Below, piece after piece: positions 36,238-45,365 of a stretch of DNA of 64,000 bases. Numbering within the stretch: position 1 is the stretch's first letter; every line of letters starts with the position of its first letter. The translations under genes were made by a program, and so were the position numbers. The stretch lies in NCBI GenBank assembly GCA_025517425.1, contig JAOPJY010000001.1, forward strand, positions 730,217 to 794,216. The letters run 5' to 3'. Origin of the DNA: Halobacteria archaeon AArc-dxtr1. GTDB taxonomy: Archaea > Halobacteriota > Halobacteria > Halobacteriales > Natrialbaceae. A model generated the notes under the pieces. That model was not told where the DNA came from and did no database searches. It saw nothing but the letters and a program-made list of their open reading frames with translations.

Positions 36238-38727
36238 ATGACGTCGTTTCAGTCGACACTCGGCGAGGACGAGGGGATCGCCGAAGAGCTGGCCGAAAAC
36301 CAGCGCGCGATCTCCATCGCCGAGTTCTTCGAGAAGAACAAGCACATGCTCGGCTTCGACAGTGGTGCCCGGGGCCTCGTCACGGCCGTGAAGGAGGCCG
36401 TCGACAACGCCTTAGACGCCGCCGAAGAGGCCAGTATTCTCCCCGACATCTACGTCGAGATCCAAGAGGCCGGCGACTACTATCGGCTGATCGTCGAGGA
36501 CAATGGGCCGGGCCTCACGAAGGAGTCGCTGCCGAAGGTCTTCGGAAAACTCCTCTACGGCTCTCGCTTTCACTCCCGCGAGCAGTCCCGCGGCCAGCAG
36601 GGGATCGGCATCTCCGCGGCCGTCCTCTACGCCCAGCTTACGAGCGGCAAGCCGGCCAAGATCACCAGCCGAACCCAGGGGGCAAGCGAGGCGGAATACT
36701 TCGAACTGATCGTTGACACCGACGAGAACGAACCCGAGATCAGCGTCGAGGAGACGACGAGCTGGGACCGCCCTCACGGGACCCGAATCGTCCTCGAGAT
36801 GGAGGCGAACATGCGTGCTCGCACCCAGCTCCACGACTACATCAAACACACCGCGGTCGTCAACCCCCACGCTCGTCTCGAACTCCGCGAGCCAAGCGCG
36901 CACTTCAAGTTCGAGCGCGCGACCGACCAGCTCCCCGATGAGACCGAGGAGATCCGCCCCCATCCCCACGGTGTCGAGCTCGGAACGGTGATGAAGATGC
37001 TCTCGGCGACCGACTCCCAGACCGTCTCTGGGTTCGTCCAATCCGAGTTTACCCGCGTCGGGAAGAAGACCGCCGAGTCGATCATCGACGGTTTTCGCGA
37101 TCGTCACTACGGCCGCGAGATGCGGTGGCAGCCGCCAGCCGACAGCGAACCAGCCGACATCAGGGCTGCCGTCGAGGCCGCGACCGCCAACAAAGGAGCC
37201 CAGGCCACGGCCACCTTCGCCGAAGGAGTCGCGGAGGCAGTCGCCGAGCGCGACCGAATCGCCCACCACGAACTCGTGGAGGTCGTCGCTTCGGCGGCCG
37301 AGGACGCACAGGCCGACCACGGGACCACCTTCGGTACGACGGTCCGTGAGAACGCCGTCGAAGCGGCGTGGGCCGAGATAACCGGGCTCGAACCCGAGGA
37401 GAGCGAGGGGGATACGGCTGCCAGCGAACGAGTCGACGACGAATCCGGCTCGGAGGACGACTCACCGCTGGTCGCCGACCTGTACAGCCTCGCAGACGAG
37501 GCGACGAGCACCCGAAAGGACGACGCCGTCGTCCACGCCTTCGCCGAGCGCCTGGGGGGAAAATTCGAAGACGAAGACGACCACCGCCACCGGCTCACCC
37601 GCAAGCGCCTGCGCGCCCACGTCGACCGCGCAGCGGAGCTGACCGAAGAGTACGACGACGTTTCCTTCGGCGACACTGCCCGCGAGAACGTCGTCGAGGC
37701 GATCTGGGCGGTGACGGCGACGGTTCCCGACGACCCGCCGCTGGTCCGGGAACTCGCCGGCGACCGAGACGCGGCCAGCGATCTGGTCGACGGGATGCGC
37801 GCGACGGACATCATGGCCCCACCGACGCGGTGTCTCTCGCCCATCTCGGACGAGTTGATCGAGGCCGGACTCAGAAAGGAGTTCGAGGCGGACTTCTACG
37901 CCGCGGCGACCCGCGACGCGGAGGTGTCGGGCGGCGATCCGTTCATCGTCGAAGCCGGTATCGCCTACGGTGGCGACCTGCAGGCGGAAGGAAGCGCCGA
38001 GGTGCTTCGCTTTGCGAATCGCGTCCCGCTCGTCTACCAGCGCGGCGCCTGCGCGACGACCGACGTCGTCAAATCGATCGGCTGGCGCAACTACGGACTC
38101 GACCAGCCCGGCGGTTCGGGGACGCCCAAGGGTCCCGTCGTGATCATGATCCACGTCGCCTCGACGAACGTTCCCTTTACCAGCGAGTCGAAAGACGCGG
38201 TCGCGAACGTCCCGGAGATCGAAGACGAGATCGAACTCGCGATCCGAGAGGCCGCCCGCGAGTTGAAGAGCTACCTGAACGAGCGTCGGTCGATGGAAAA
38301 GCGCCGGAAGAAACAGAACGTCCTCGGGACGATCCTCCCCGAGATGGCGACGAAGGTCGCCGAAGTCACGGGGCGGGACGAGCCCGAGATCGACGACGCC
38401 ATTGCCCGCATCATGAACAACGTCCTCGTCGAACGCGAGGTCGAGCAAAACGGCGATTCGACCGCCGTCTCAGTCGTCGTCGAGAACCACTCGAGTACCG
38501 CCGAGTCGGTCGAACTGACCGATATCGTCTCCGCCGAACCCCGGAACGTGACCGACGGCGCGACCGTCGTCGAGATGGACGGCGAGTGGTTCGTCAAACT
38601 CGAGGCGGACGTCTCGAGTGACGGCGAGACCGCCCTCGAGTACGAGACCGCAGCCGACGCGACGTTCGACCTGAACGTCGACGGCATTACAGAGGAGAAA
38701 CTGACAGTGACGGAGGCGGCAGAATGA
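36238..38727 (+). CDS. top6B: DNA topoisomerase VI subunit B
   Basis: Top6B is the GHKL ATPase subunit of topoisomerase VI. The 829 residues start [20 protein letters not shown] and carry [14 protein letters not shown] (N-box), [13 protein letters not shown] (G1), [17 protein letters not shown] (G2) and the transducer domain with [16 protein letters not shown]. The protein is about 200-300 residues longer than many archaeal Top6B. The added part lies mostly around residues 300-550 and is acidic with two similar helical blocks (see findings). A GGGGGA sequence and a TTTTAG box precede the ATG. It is followed 52 bp later by top6A. Confidence 0.96.
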   Translation: MTSFQSTLGEDEGIAEELAENQRAISIAEFFEKNKHMLGFDSGARGLVTAVKEAVDNALDAAEEASILPDIYVEIQEAGDYYRLIVEDNGPGLTKESLPKVFGKLLYGSRFHSREQSRGQQGIGISAAVLYAQLTSGKPAKITSRTQGASEAEYFELIVDTDENEPEISVEETTSWDRPHGTRIVLEMEANMRARTQLHDYIKHTAVVNPHARLELREPSAHFKFERATDQLPDETEEIRPHPHGVELGTVMKMLSATDSQTVSGFVQSEFTRVGKKTAESIIDGFRDRHYGREMRWQPPADSEPADIRAAVEAATANKGAQATATFAEGVAEAVAERDRIAHHELVEVVASAAEDAQADHGTTFGTTVRENAVEAAWAEITGLEPEESEGDTAASERVDDESGSEDDSPLVADLYSLADEATSTRKDDAVVHAFAERLGGKFEDEDDHRHRLTRKRLRAHVDRAAELTEEYDDVSFGDTARENVVEAIWAVTATVPDDPPLVRELAGDRDAASDLVDGMRATDIMAPPTRCLSPISDELIEAGLRKEFEADFYAAATRDAEVSGGDPFIVEAGIAYGGDLQAEGSAEVLRFANRVPLVYQRGACATTDVVKSIGWRNYGLDQPGGSGTPKGPVVIMIHVASTNVPFTSESKDAVANVPEIEDEIELAIREAARELKSYLNERRSMEKRRKKQNVLGTILPEMATKVAEVTGRDEPEIDDAIARIMNNVLVEREVEQNGDSTAVSVVVENHSSTAESVELTDIVSAEPRNVTDGATVVEMDGEWFVKLEADVSSDGETALEYETAADATFDLNVDGITEEKLTVTEAAE

Positions 38728-38779
38728 GCGTCACGTCGCGTCCAGCTACGATAGATTGCATCCCCACGGAGAGAGACCA

Positions 38780-39871
38780 ATGAGCGCCGACACCGACCAC
38801 GAAGCCAGAGACCAGCTAATCGACCTCGCCGCACAGTTTTACGACCAGTTCGAGCTCGGGGAGATCCCCCACATGGAGGTCCCCACCAGAACCAAGAGCA
38901 ACATCGAGTACGACGAGGAGAAAGGCGTCTGGGTCTACGGCGACCGGACTTCGAAGCGGACGGCGAACTCCGTTCGTGGGGCGCGAAAACTGCTCAAGGC
39001 AGTCTACACCATCGAGTTCCTCGCGAACCAGCTCGAAGAAGATCGCTCCTCGACCCTGCGTGAGCTCTACTACCTCTCGGAGAGCTGGGACAACGACAAC
39101 GCACAGTTCTCCGATCAGGACGAGTCAAACGGTCTCATCGAGGACTTAGAGATCGTCTCCGGGGTTACCCGCGAGGACTTCCACATGCGTCCCGAGGAGT
39201 CCGGCGCGACGATCATGGGACCGCTGCACCTCCGCGAACAGACCCGACGGGGAGAACGCGAGATCCACTGCCAGGAGGACGTCGGCGAGGGTGGTTACCA
39301 GATTCCGAACAACCCCGACACGATCGAGTTTCTCGACACCGACGCCGACTTTATCCTCGCGGTGGAGACCGGCGGGATGCGCGATCGACTCGTCGAGAAC
39401 GGCTTCGACGACGAGTACAACGCCCTGATCGTCCACTTAAAGGGCCAACCCGCCCGCGCGACTCGGCGGATCACCAAGCGACTCCACGACGAACTCGGCC
39501 TTCCGGTGACGGTCTTCGCCGACGGGGACCCGTGGTCGTATCGCATCTACGGCTCCGTCGCCTACGGCTCGATCAAGTCCGCCCACCTCTCGGAGTACTT
39601 AGCCACGCCCGAAGCCAAGTATATCGGCATCCAGCCCGCCGACATCGTCGAGTATGATCTCCCGACCGACCCGCTTTCGGATTCGGACATCAACGCGTTA
39701 GAGAGCGAACTGGAGGACCCCCGGTTCCAGACCGACTACTGGGAAGAACAGATCGAACTCCAACTCGAGATCGGCAAAAAGTCCGAACAGCAGTCGCTTG
39801 CCGCTCGGGGGCTCGACTTCGTGACGGACACCTACCTCCCCGAGCGGTTAGACGAGATGGACATCATCTGA
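38780..39871 (+). CDS. top6A: DNA topoisomerase VI subunit A (Spo11 homologue)
   Basis: Top6A makes the double-strand break for topoisomerase VI. The 363-residue protein has the catalytic Tyr (Y98 in [11 protein letters not shown]) and a TOPRIM domain with the acidic residues in [13 protein letters not shown] and [15 protein letters not shown] 38780 is preferred since [20 protein letters not shown] begins the family region. It is cotranscribed with top6B. The pair relaxes positive supercoils and decatenates; together with gyrBA the whole set of type II topoisomerases is encoded here. Confidence 0.97.
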   Translation: MSADTDHEARDQLIDLAAQFYDQFELGEIPHMEVPTRTKSNIEYDEEKGVWVYGDRTSKRTANSVRGARKLLKAVYTIEFLANQLEEDRSSTLRELYYLSESWDNDNAQFSDQDESNGLIEDLEIVSGVTREDFHMRPEESGATIMGPLHLREQTRRGEREIHCQEDVGEGGYQIPNNPDTIEFLDTDADFILAVETGGMRDRLVENGFDDEYNALIVHLKGQPARATRRITKRLHDELGLPVTVFADGDPWSYRIYGSVAYGSIKSAHLSEYLATPEAKYIGIQPADIVEYDLPTDPLSDSDINALESELEDPRFQTDYWEEQIELQLEIGKKSEQQSLAARGLDFVTDTYLPERLDEMDII

Positions 39872-39904
39872 GCGGCTTCGTTTCTCGAGGGTGAGATGAG
39901 AGCG

Positions 39905-40579
39905 TCAGTTCGAGTCTCGATCCCCGGTCGATTCGTCGAGTGCCACCGGAACGCCACGACTGGCAACGTCGACGACGAACGTACCGGCGTCCGTGTTCTC
40001 GGGATCGTACGCGACCGGAACGACGAGTCCGGGCCGGAACTGTTCGAGAGTCGCCGCCGCGTCACCCCCTACTCCGTCGTCGCCGATCGGTGTCAACAGG
40101 ACATCGGCGTCGAGATCCGCCTCGAGTGCGGTCGACCGGCCGGGCCAAAAGACGCGAACGCCGTCGATCGTGACGGCGTATCCGCAGCCGTCGCCGTCCG
40201 ACTGTCCGCTCGTGCGACGGTTCTCGCGCCCCAGTTGAGTCGTAAAGAGATCGAGCGGTCCGAGGACGAACGATTCGTCGGCGCGAACGCGCTCGATCTC
40301 GTGGGACAGGTCGCCTGGCTCGACGGTAACCGACTCGTGGACGACAACGAGTGTCTCCTCGTGAGCTACGCGGCGGATTGCGTCAGGATCGTAGTGGCGG
40401 CTCTCGGAGACCAGTACGAGATCGGCGTCGTGGCGTCCGAGCCCATCGCCGAGTTCTTCGGCAGCGTCGACGCCAGCCTGCGTCGGGTCGGTGTAGACGA
40501 CGACGCCTAACTCACCCTCCACGCGGGTGGTCGGGCCGCCCAGCCAGTCGAGCGCGACCGCACCGTACCGTACTGTCAT
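39905..40579 (-). CDS. Metallo-beta-lactamase-fold protein lacking the metal motif
   Basis: The 224-residue protein looks like the MBL-fold superfamily of the UPF0173/UlaG kind: MTVRYGAVALDWLGGPTTRV, then GVDAAEELGDGLGRHDADLVLVSESRH and DGVRVFWPGRSTALEADLDADV. Where active enzymes have HxHxDH, this protein has SESRHYDPD (about residues 57-65), so most metal ligands are missing. It may be an inactive paralogue with a binding role. Alternatively it is a real member of a degenerate haloarchaeal group. ATG 40579 is chosen; the ORF upstream is not protein-like. It follows the FAH-family gene on the same strand, with 73 bp between. Confidence 0.75.
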   Translation of the reverse strand: MTVRYGAVALDWLGGPTTRVEGELGVVVYTDPTQAGVDAAEELGDGLGRHDADLVLVSESRHYDPDAIRRVAHEETLVVVHESVTVEPGDLSHEIERVRADESFVLGPLDLFTTQLGRENRRTSGQSDGDGCGYAVTIDGVRVFWPGRSTALEADLDADVLLTPIGDDGVGGDAAATLEQFRPGLVVPVAYDPENTDAGTFVVDVASRGVPVALDESTGDRDSN

Positions 40580-40652
40580 ACGTGGCTGTTCGTCAACGAG
40601 GCCAAAAAGCGTTCGACCGCGGGTGAGTTCGGTACGAATCGACCGCTCCAGA

Positions 40653-41390
40653 TTACGGCACGCGGACCGTATTCGAGAGCGTGCCGACGCCCTCGACTTC
40701 GATCTCGACCGTGTCGCCGTCACCGATCGGTCCGACGCCCTCCGGGGTTCCCGTCGCGATGACGTCCCCAGGTTCGAGCGTGAGGTAGGTCGTGATCTCG
40801 GCGATCAGCTCCGGAATCGGGAAGATCAGCTGCGTGAGCGAGCCATCCTGTTTGATCTCGCCGTTAAGCAGCGTCCGGACGCTCGCGTCGTCGGGCACTT
40901 CGTCTGGCGTCGCGAGCACCGGTCCGAGTGGCGCGGAGCCGTCGAAGGCCTTGCCGCGGATCCAGTTCTGTTCTTCCTCCTGATCGTCGCGGTTCGAGAT
41001 GTCGTTGAGACAGGTGAAGCCGGCGACGATGTCCATCGCGTCGGCTTCGTCGACGTCGCGACACTGCTCGCCGATGACGACGGCCAGCTCAGCCTCGTAA
41101 TCGATCCGATCCTTTCCGGCGGGGGCGGTGACGGTGTCGCCGTGACCTGCGACTGCGTTCGGCGGCTTCAAAAAGAGTAGCGGACGGTCTGGAACGTCGT
41201 CGCCCATCTCCGCGGCGTGCTCGGCGTAGTTGCGGCCCACGCAGACGATCTTCGACGGCTCACACGGCGGGAGAACGTCGATCTCGTCGCCGTCGAATGC
41301 GTACTCTTCGTCTCCGAACCGAACGACGCCGCCGTCGAGCGTTCCCTGGCGCACTGCTCCAGCCGGATCGCGGAATCGGATCTGCTTCAT
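40653..41390 (-). CDS. Fumarylacetoacetate hydrolase family protein
   Basis: This 245-residue protein has the FAH C-terminal fold: KIVCVGRNYAEHAAEMG, LFLKPPNAVAGHGD, the metal-binding DYEAELAVVIG and NDISNRD, and the end motif PGDVIATGTPEGVG. Family members are acylpyruvases, oxaloacetate decarboxylases or aromatic-catabolism hydrolases that need a divalent metal. The general shape is closest to acylpyruvase/oxaloacetate decarboxylase (FAHD1) enzymes; substrate cannot be chosen by sequence alone. The start at 41390 gives MKQIRFRDPAGAV. It is upstream of the degenerate MBL-fold gene. Confidence 0.93.
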   Translation of the reverse strand: MKQIRFRDPAGAVRQGTLDGGVVRFGDEEYAFDGDEIDVLPPCEPSKIVCVGRNYAEHAAEMGDDVPDRPLLFLKPPNAVAGHGDTVTAPAGKDRIDYEAELAVVIGEQCRDVDEADAMDIVAGFTCLNDISNRDDQEEEQNWIRGKAFDGSAPLGPVLATPDEVPDDASVRTLLNGEIKQDGSLTQLIFPIPELIAEITTYLTLEPGDVIATGTPEGVGPIGDGDTVEIEVEGVGTLSNTVRVP

Positions 41391-41477
41391 CGATACTGTC
41401 TCGATTCTGGCGACCCATAAAAAGCGTTGAGGTCGGCGCGCGTCAGTGGCTACCACTCCGGGAGTGGAACGGAACGC

Positions 41478-41484
41478 TTTTTAT
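41478..41484 (+). promoter_or_regulatory. TATA-like box upstream of tRNA-Glu
   Basis: TTTTTAT lies about 60 bp upstream of the mature 5' end of the tRNA. That would give a precursor leader of about 35 nt, to be removed by RNase P. A palindrome CCACTCCGGGAGTGG sits just before it at 41453-41467. Confidence 0.45.
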
Positions 41485-41541
41485 GTGGCCACGGCAAGCG
41501 GGTTGTGTAGCTTGGTCGCGCCGACCGTGCGACTGAGGCAA

Positions 41542-41616
41542 GCTCCGTTGGTGTAGTCCGGCCAATCATTTCGGCCTTTCGAGCCGATGACCTGGGTTCA
41601 AATCCCAGACGGAGCA
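41542..41616 (+). tRNA. tRNA-Glu (TTC anticodon)
   Basis: The 75-nt gene folds with acceptor stem GCTCCGT/ACGGAGC (41542-41548 with 41609-41615) and discriminator A at 41616. The anticodon stem TCGGC/GCCGA encloses loop CTTTCGA with anticodon TTC. The T stem CTGGG/CCCAG encloses TTCAAAT. CCA is not encoded, as is usual. The sequence resembles other haloarchaeal tRNA-Glu genes. A partial copy of its 3' end lies 91 bp downstream. Confidence 0.93.
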
Positions 41617-41706
41617 CTTCTCGGCGAACAACTTCGTGAGCCGAGGATGCGACCCTGGATTTGAATCAGACCAGTCGCGCGCAGCGTAGCAAGCACGTCT
41701 GGGCGT

Positions 41707-41728
41707 GGTTCAAATCTCAGCCGGAGCA
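41707..41728 (+). repeat. Partial duplicate of the tRNA-Glu 3' end (att-like)
   Basis: GGTTCAAATCTCAGCCGGAGCA matches tRNA-Glu bases 41595-41616 at 20 of 22 positions. Duplicated tRNA 3' ends are typical integration scars of tyrosine-recombinase elements. The 91 bp between the copies also hold a T-arm-like sequence in reverse orientation (around 41652-41673). No integrase gene is adjacent; the recombinase in this window lies 17 kb away. Confidence 0.75.
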
Positions 41729-41729
41729 T

Positions 41730-42180
41730 TTTCCGAACGGAGTGAGTAAGAGCGGACGCTCTGCTCGGATTCTCCGTCCCGCTGCTCGCGGTGTTCATCG
41801 CAGTCGCGATCGCGATCCACAACGTTTCCGAGGGGACGGCGATTTCCATCCCGCTGCGCTCGATGGGCGTCTCGAACTGGCGGTTGGTCTGGTGGGCGAT
41901 CTTCTCGAGCCTTCCCCAACCGATCGGTGCGGTTCTGGCGTTCGCGTTCGTCCAGTCCGCCCGGGGGGGTTTCTCCCCTTTGGCTTTGGCTTCGCGGCGG
42001 GCGCAATGCTCTACCTGGTGCTCACGGAGTTCCTGCCTGAGGCACTCGACATTGGCGCCGCCCTTCCTCGTCGCGGAAAGCCGGAGCTCGTGGGTGGCAT
42101 CGTCGCGGGAGTGGGGCTCATGTTACCGCTTGCGGTTATCCAAATCGCAAAAGACGGGTCCAACAGCTCGAGTCGGTGGG
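41730..42180 (+). pseudogene. Broken ZIP-family metal transporter gene
   Basis: Two reading frames together encode the C-terminal half of a ZIP transporter. The first reads FSVPLLAVFIAVAIAIHNVSE and on through GTAISIPLRSMGVSNW, including the HNVSEG metal motif. The frame changes near the G run at 41963-41969, and the second frame continues with PFGFGFAAGAMLYLVLTEFL and VGGIVAGVGLMLPLAVIQIA. The N-terminal half is absent; recognisable sequence begins soon after the duplicated tRNA 3' end. The 3' end runs into rpoL on the opposite strand. Clearly non-functional as it stands. Confidence 0.85.
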
Positions 42181-42181
42181 C

Positions 42182-42466
42182 TCAGACTGCGGCTTCGAAG
42201 GCCTCGCGAAACGCCGTCGTCTTCCCGCGGACGTCGGCTGCGGCCTCCTCTAACGCGTCGAGGGGATCGACGTCTCCCTCGGTTTTGACCGTCAGAATGG
42301 GGTCGGTCTGGCCACCGGACTGTTCGGGGTTCATGTCGTAGGTGGCTGCACTCACGTCGTCGTGTTCGAGCAGCGTTCCCTTGAGGACGTTCATGAACGT
42401 GTGATCTTCGCCGGCGATCTCGATCGACAGCTCGTCGTCGGTGCTCTCGGTGACCCGCAGTTCCAT
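42182..42466 (-). CDS. rpoL: DNA-directed RNA polymerase subunit L
   Basis: Rpo11 (subunit L) pairs with Rpo3 during assembly of archaeal RNA polymerase, like eukaryotic RPB11. The 94 residues match the family: [20 protein letters not shown], the signature [19 protein letters not shown], and [21 protein letters not shown]-type segments. The start at 42466 is the only sensible one. It lies between the ZIP pseudogene and the rhomboid gene, transcribed alone. Confidence 0.95.
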   Translation of the reverse strand: MELRVTESTDDELSIEIAGEDHTFMNVLKGTLLEHDDVSAATYDMNPEQSGGQTDPILTVKTEGDVDPLDALEEAAADVRGKTTAFREAFEAAV

Positions 42467-42620
42467 ACCCTTCGATCCGTTCGTCCCGGGCTTGTACCTT
42501 TCGAAGCCGCGTCTTTCGACTGGGCTTGTCGTAGGTGCAGAGAGCGTCAGGGTGGGACAGTAGCCCAGGCCGGGCGCAGAAAGTGTAAACCCCTATACCG
42601 CATCGGTCGAACCAACTGGT

Positions 42621-44408
42621 ATGGAACTGGCACAGAGCGCGTTTGCGTTGGTTCTGGGCGCGCTGGTGCTCGGATCGGTTCTCGTGGTTTCCCGGCTCCA
42701 TGACGGGAGGTCGTGGCGAAAGGTGCTCGGCGATCGATTTCTCTATGGCGTCCCCTGGGGATCGCTGATCGTTCTCGGCGGAGTTTTCGGCGTGTACCTC
42801 TTCGTTCAGGACGGGATCACGCACTTCCACGATCCCGTGACGATCCCCTACCGGGCGTGGTCGTACTACTACCCGCTGGGGGTCCTCTCTGCGTCGTTTA
42901 CGCACGCGGGATCGAGCCACCTCCTCAACAATCTCGCCGCTGCAGCGGTCGTCGCCCCGATCGCCGAGTACGCCTGGGGACACTACCCCCGCGGTCGGGA
43001 CGACCACGAGACGACCTCGCGGATGACGACGCCCTGGATCCGTGCCGTGGTCATCTTCCCGCTCGCGGTCGCACTCGTTGCCCTCGCGACGAGTGCGTTC
43101 GCACTCGGACCGGTGATCGGCTTCTCCAGCGTCGTCTTCGCGTTTGCCGGCTTTGCGCTCGTCCGGTATCCGATAGTCACGGTCGTCGCCACGCTCGGCG
43201 GCCAGGGCGTCTTGCTGACGCTCTACCAGGCCGTCCAGTCGCCCGTCTTTGAGTATGTCGCCCAGCCCAGCCCGGCGTCGGCGCCGTCGTGGGCGTCGGT
43301 CGCGATCCAGGGCCACGGGCTCGGACTGGTAATCGGGCTGCTCCTGGGCGCACTCGTCTTTCACCGGCGAGGATACCACCCGGATCCGCTCCGATTCTGG
43401 CTCGCACTCGTACTGTTCGGCTTTGCCCGGAGCCTGTGGGCGATCTACTGGTTCGGCGAGCAAAACACCTACCTGCTGTTCCGGGGGCTCGGCGTGGTCG
43501 TCGTTATTGCACTCGCACTCGTGGTGACGTTGGCGGTGACCGCCTCCGATCGTCCGATACGAATCGCCCGATTCCGAACCGACGACGGTCCGAAGCCGAC
43601 AACCGGCGTCCCGAGAGCGGTTCTCCAGCGAGGGCTCGCCGAGGCACGAGGAGCCGTCGACCGGACCGACCGGATCGCGGCGATCGCCGGGACGTCGCGT
43701 CGCGAGCCAGCGTCAGCCGACGGAGTGAGTCCCCGATCGGTCGCCTTCCTGGCCGTGCTACTGGTTCTGGCTGCGCTGATGGGACCGGCGATTCCGGTGA
43801 ACATGTTCGTCACCGAGGGACCGTCGACGGCCGACGGCGCGGTCGAGGTCCGCGACTACACGGTCTTTTACGACGAGGGTGTCGAGAACGAACTCGTCTC
43901 GTTCGTCGACGTCGAGGCCTTCGATCAGAGCACTGGCCTCGAGACCAGCGGAGTAATCGTCGCGAGCGAGCAGCGAAATATCTGGATGGAAGCGGTGACC
44001 GCACAACGGCTCGCGTTCACCGGCTACGAACGGGTGTCGGTCGGCGGTCCTGGCTGGCGGGAGATCGTTCACGTCGAGCGAACTGGCTGGGAGCCGGTCG
44101 GCAACGCGACCGTCTACCAGGTAGAGACGTGGGCCGACGGCGAGGATCGTGAACTTGCCTACGAGTCGGCGAGTAGCCAGGCGGATGTACGTATCGACGA
44201 CCGAACCATCAGCATCGCCTCCGTCGACGGCACGTTCGCACTCGTCGTCGAGAGCCCGAACGGAGACGAACGTGACGCGGTCGCGATCCCCGAGGAGGGC
44301 GACACGGCAACAGCGGACGGACTTACCTTCGATCGCGAGGACGAGACGATCTACGCCAGCGCGGACGGCACCGAAGTTGCGGTCGCGACGCAGGAAACGT
44401 ACAACTAG
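42621..44408 (+). CDS. Rhomboid family intramembrane serine protease with C-terminal extracytoplasmic domain
   Basis: The 595-residue protein has a rhomboid core with the catalytic serine in GFSS (G167-F-S169-S170, against the usual GxSG) and the catalytic histidine H232 in QGHGLGLVIG. The early THAGSSHLLNNLAA segment matches the rhomboid HxxxHxxxN motif. Additional helices near 265-310 precede a linker (about 310-380), another helix (AFLAVLLVLAALMGPAIPV), and a 200-residue acidic, beta-rich extracytoplasmic domain. The fused domain could bind or present substrates (inference). Haloarchaeal rhomboids affect surface glycoprotein processing. TATA-like boxes lie upstream. Confidence 0.9.
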   Translation: MELAQSAFALVLGALVLGSVLVVSRLHDGRSWRKVLGDRFLYGVPWGSLIVLGGVFGVYLFVQDGITHFHDPVTIPYRAWSYYYPLGVLSASFTHAGSSHLLNNLAAAAVVAPIAEYAWGHYPRGRDDHETTSRMTTPWIRAVVIFPLAVALVALATSAFALGPVIGFSSVVFAFAGFALVRYPIVTVVATLGGQGVLLTLYQAVQSPVFEYVAQPSPASAPSWASVAIQGHGLGLVIGLLLGALVFHRRGYHPDPLRFWLALVLFGFARSLWAIYWFGEQNTYLLFRGLGVVVVIALALVVTLAVTASDRPIRIARFRTDDGPKPTTGVPRAVLQRGLAEARGAVDRTDRIAAIAGTSRREPASADGVSPRSVAFLAVLLVLAALMGPAIPVNMFVTEGPSTADGAVEVRDYTVFYDEGVENELVSFVDVEAFDQSTGLETSGVIVASEQRNIWMEAVTAQRLAFTGYERVSVGGPGWREIVHVERTGWEPVGNATVYQVETWADGEDRELAYESASSQADVRIDDRTISIASVDGTFALVVESPNGDERDAVAIPEEGDTATADGLTFDREDETIYASADGTEVAVATQETYN

Positions 44409-44657
44409 CCCAACGTCACCGAACGCGGCCGCCCTCTCGTAGTGGCCCCGTCCGCACGACAAACGGGCGGCTACTCCACCTGTAACGTGTCCCTTCGACC
44501 CCGCTGAACCCCCCGCGCCGTACGACACTCCCGTGTACTACCACGTTTCCGCGGGAAGTCGGTGGAGAACAATAGCCGACTCCGCCATCGTTTCGGGCGA
44601 GCCCAGACGATGCGCACCAACTTACTGCGGACGGCGGACGCCAAACCCGAGACAGCG

Positions 44658-45365
44658 ATGGACAGCGACGCCACCACCGTCCGTCTCGCAGACGTCACCC
44701 ACGCCTACGGCGCCGGGAGCGCCAGCCGATCCGACGACGGCCGGACGGTTACCGCACTTCGAGACGTCTCGTTCGAGGCGCGGGCCGGCGACGTCGTCGG
44801 CCTCGAGGGGCCGAGTGGGAGCGGCAAGTCGACGGTGTTACACGCGGTCTCCGGGCTGTTGGTGCCGACTGAAGGATCCGTCGAACTGTTGGGGACCGAT
44901 CTCACCGACCTCTCAGATCGCGAGCGGACGCGCCACCGCAGAGAGCACGTCGGTATCGTCTTCCAACGGTTCCATCTCCTCCCCTCGCTGTCGGCTCGTG
45001 CGAACGTCGCCTTACCACTCGTACAGACTGGCATCCCCCGCAGACGCCGACGGGAACGCGCCGAGACCCTCCTCGAGCGCGTCGGCCTCGGCGATCGGAC
45101 TGGACACCTTCCGGGCGAGCTAAGCGGCGGGGAGTGCCAGCGCGTCGCGATCGCGCGGGCGCTTGTCACCGATCCGGACATCGTCGTCGCCGACGAACCG
45201 ACGGGCGAGCTCGATTCCGAGACCGGTGGCGCCGTCCTCGAGTTGCTTACCGACATCGGCCGTGATCGAACCGTCCTGCTAGCTTCACACGACGAACCGA
45301 CACTCGCCGTGGCCGACCGCGTGATCACGCTTCGCGACGGGCAGGTGGTCACGGATGGCACGTGA
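44658..45365 (+). CDS. ABC transporter ATP-binding protein (LolD/MacB type)
   Basis: The 235-residue ATPase has Walker A GPSGSGKST, Q-loop IVFQRFHLLPSLSA, signature LSGGECQRVAIARAL, Walker B DIVVADEPTGELD and switch His in ASHDEPTLA. The ADEPTGELDS extension is characteristic of MacB/LolD/FtsE-type exporters. ATG 44658 is chosen from several upstream in-frame starts because the ABC fold begins at VRLADVTHAYG; ATG 44610 would add 16 residues. It overlaps the next gene by 11 bp, and three genes form one operon. Confidence 0.95.
   Translation: MDSDATTVRLADVTHAYGAGSASRSDDGRTVTALRDVSFEARAGDVVGLEGPSGSGKSTVLHAVSGLLVPTEGSVELLGTDLTDLSDRERTRHRREHVGIVFQRFHLLPSLSARANVALPLVQTGIPRRRRRERAETLLERVGLGDRTGHLPGELSGGECQRVAIARALVTDPDIVVADEPTGELDSETGGAVLELLTDIGRDRTVLLASHDEPTLAVADRVITLRDGQVVTDGT

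Noticed and set aside
36238-38727. Possible intein or foreign domain in the enlarged Top6B
   Set aside because: The extra region has no intein splicing motifs (no Cys/Ser start block, no HN-C junction); acidic linkers and a repeated helical block explain the length better.
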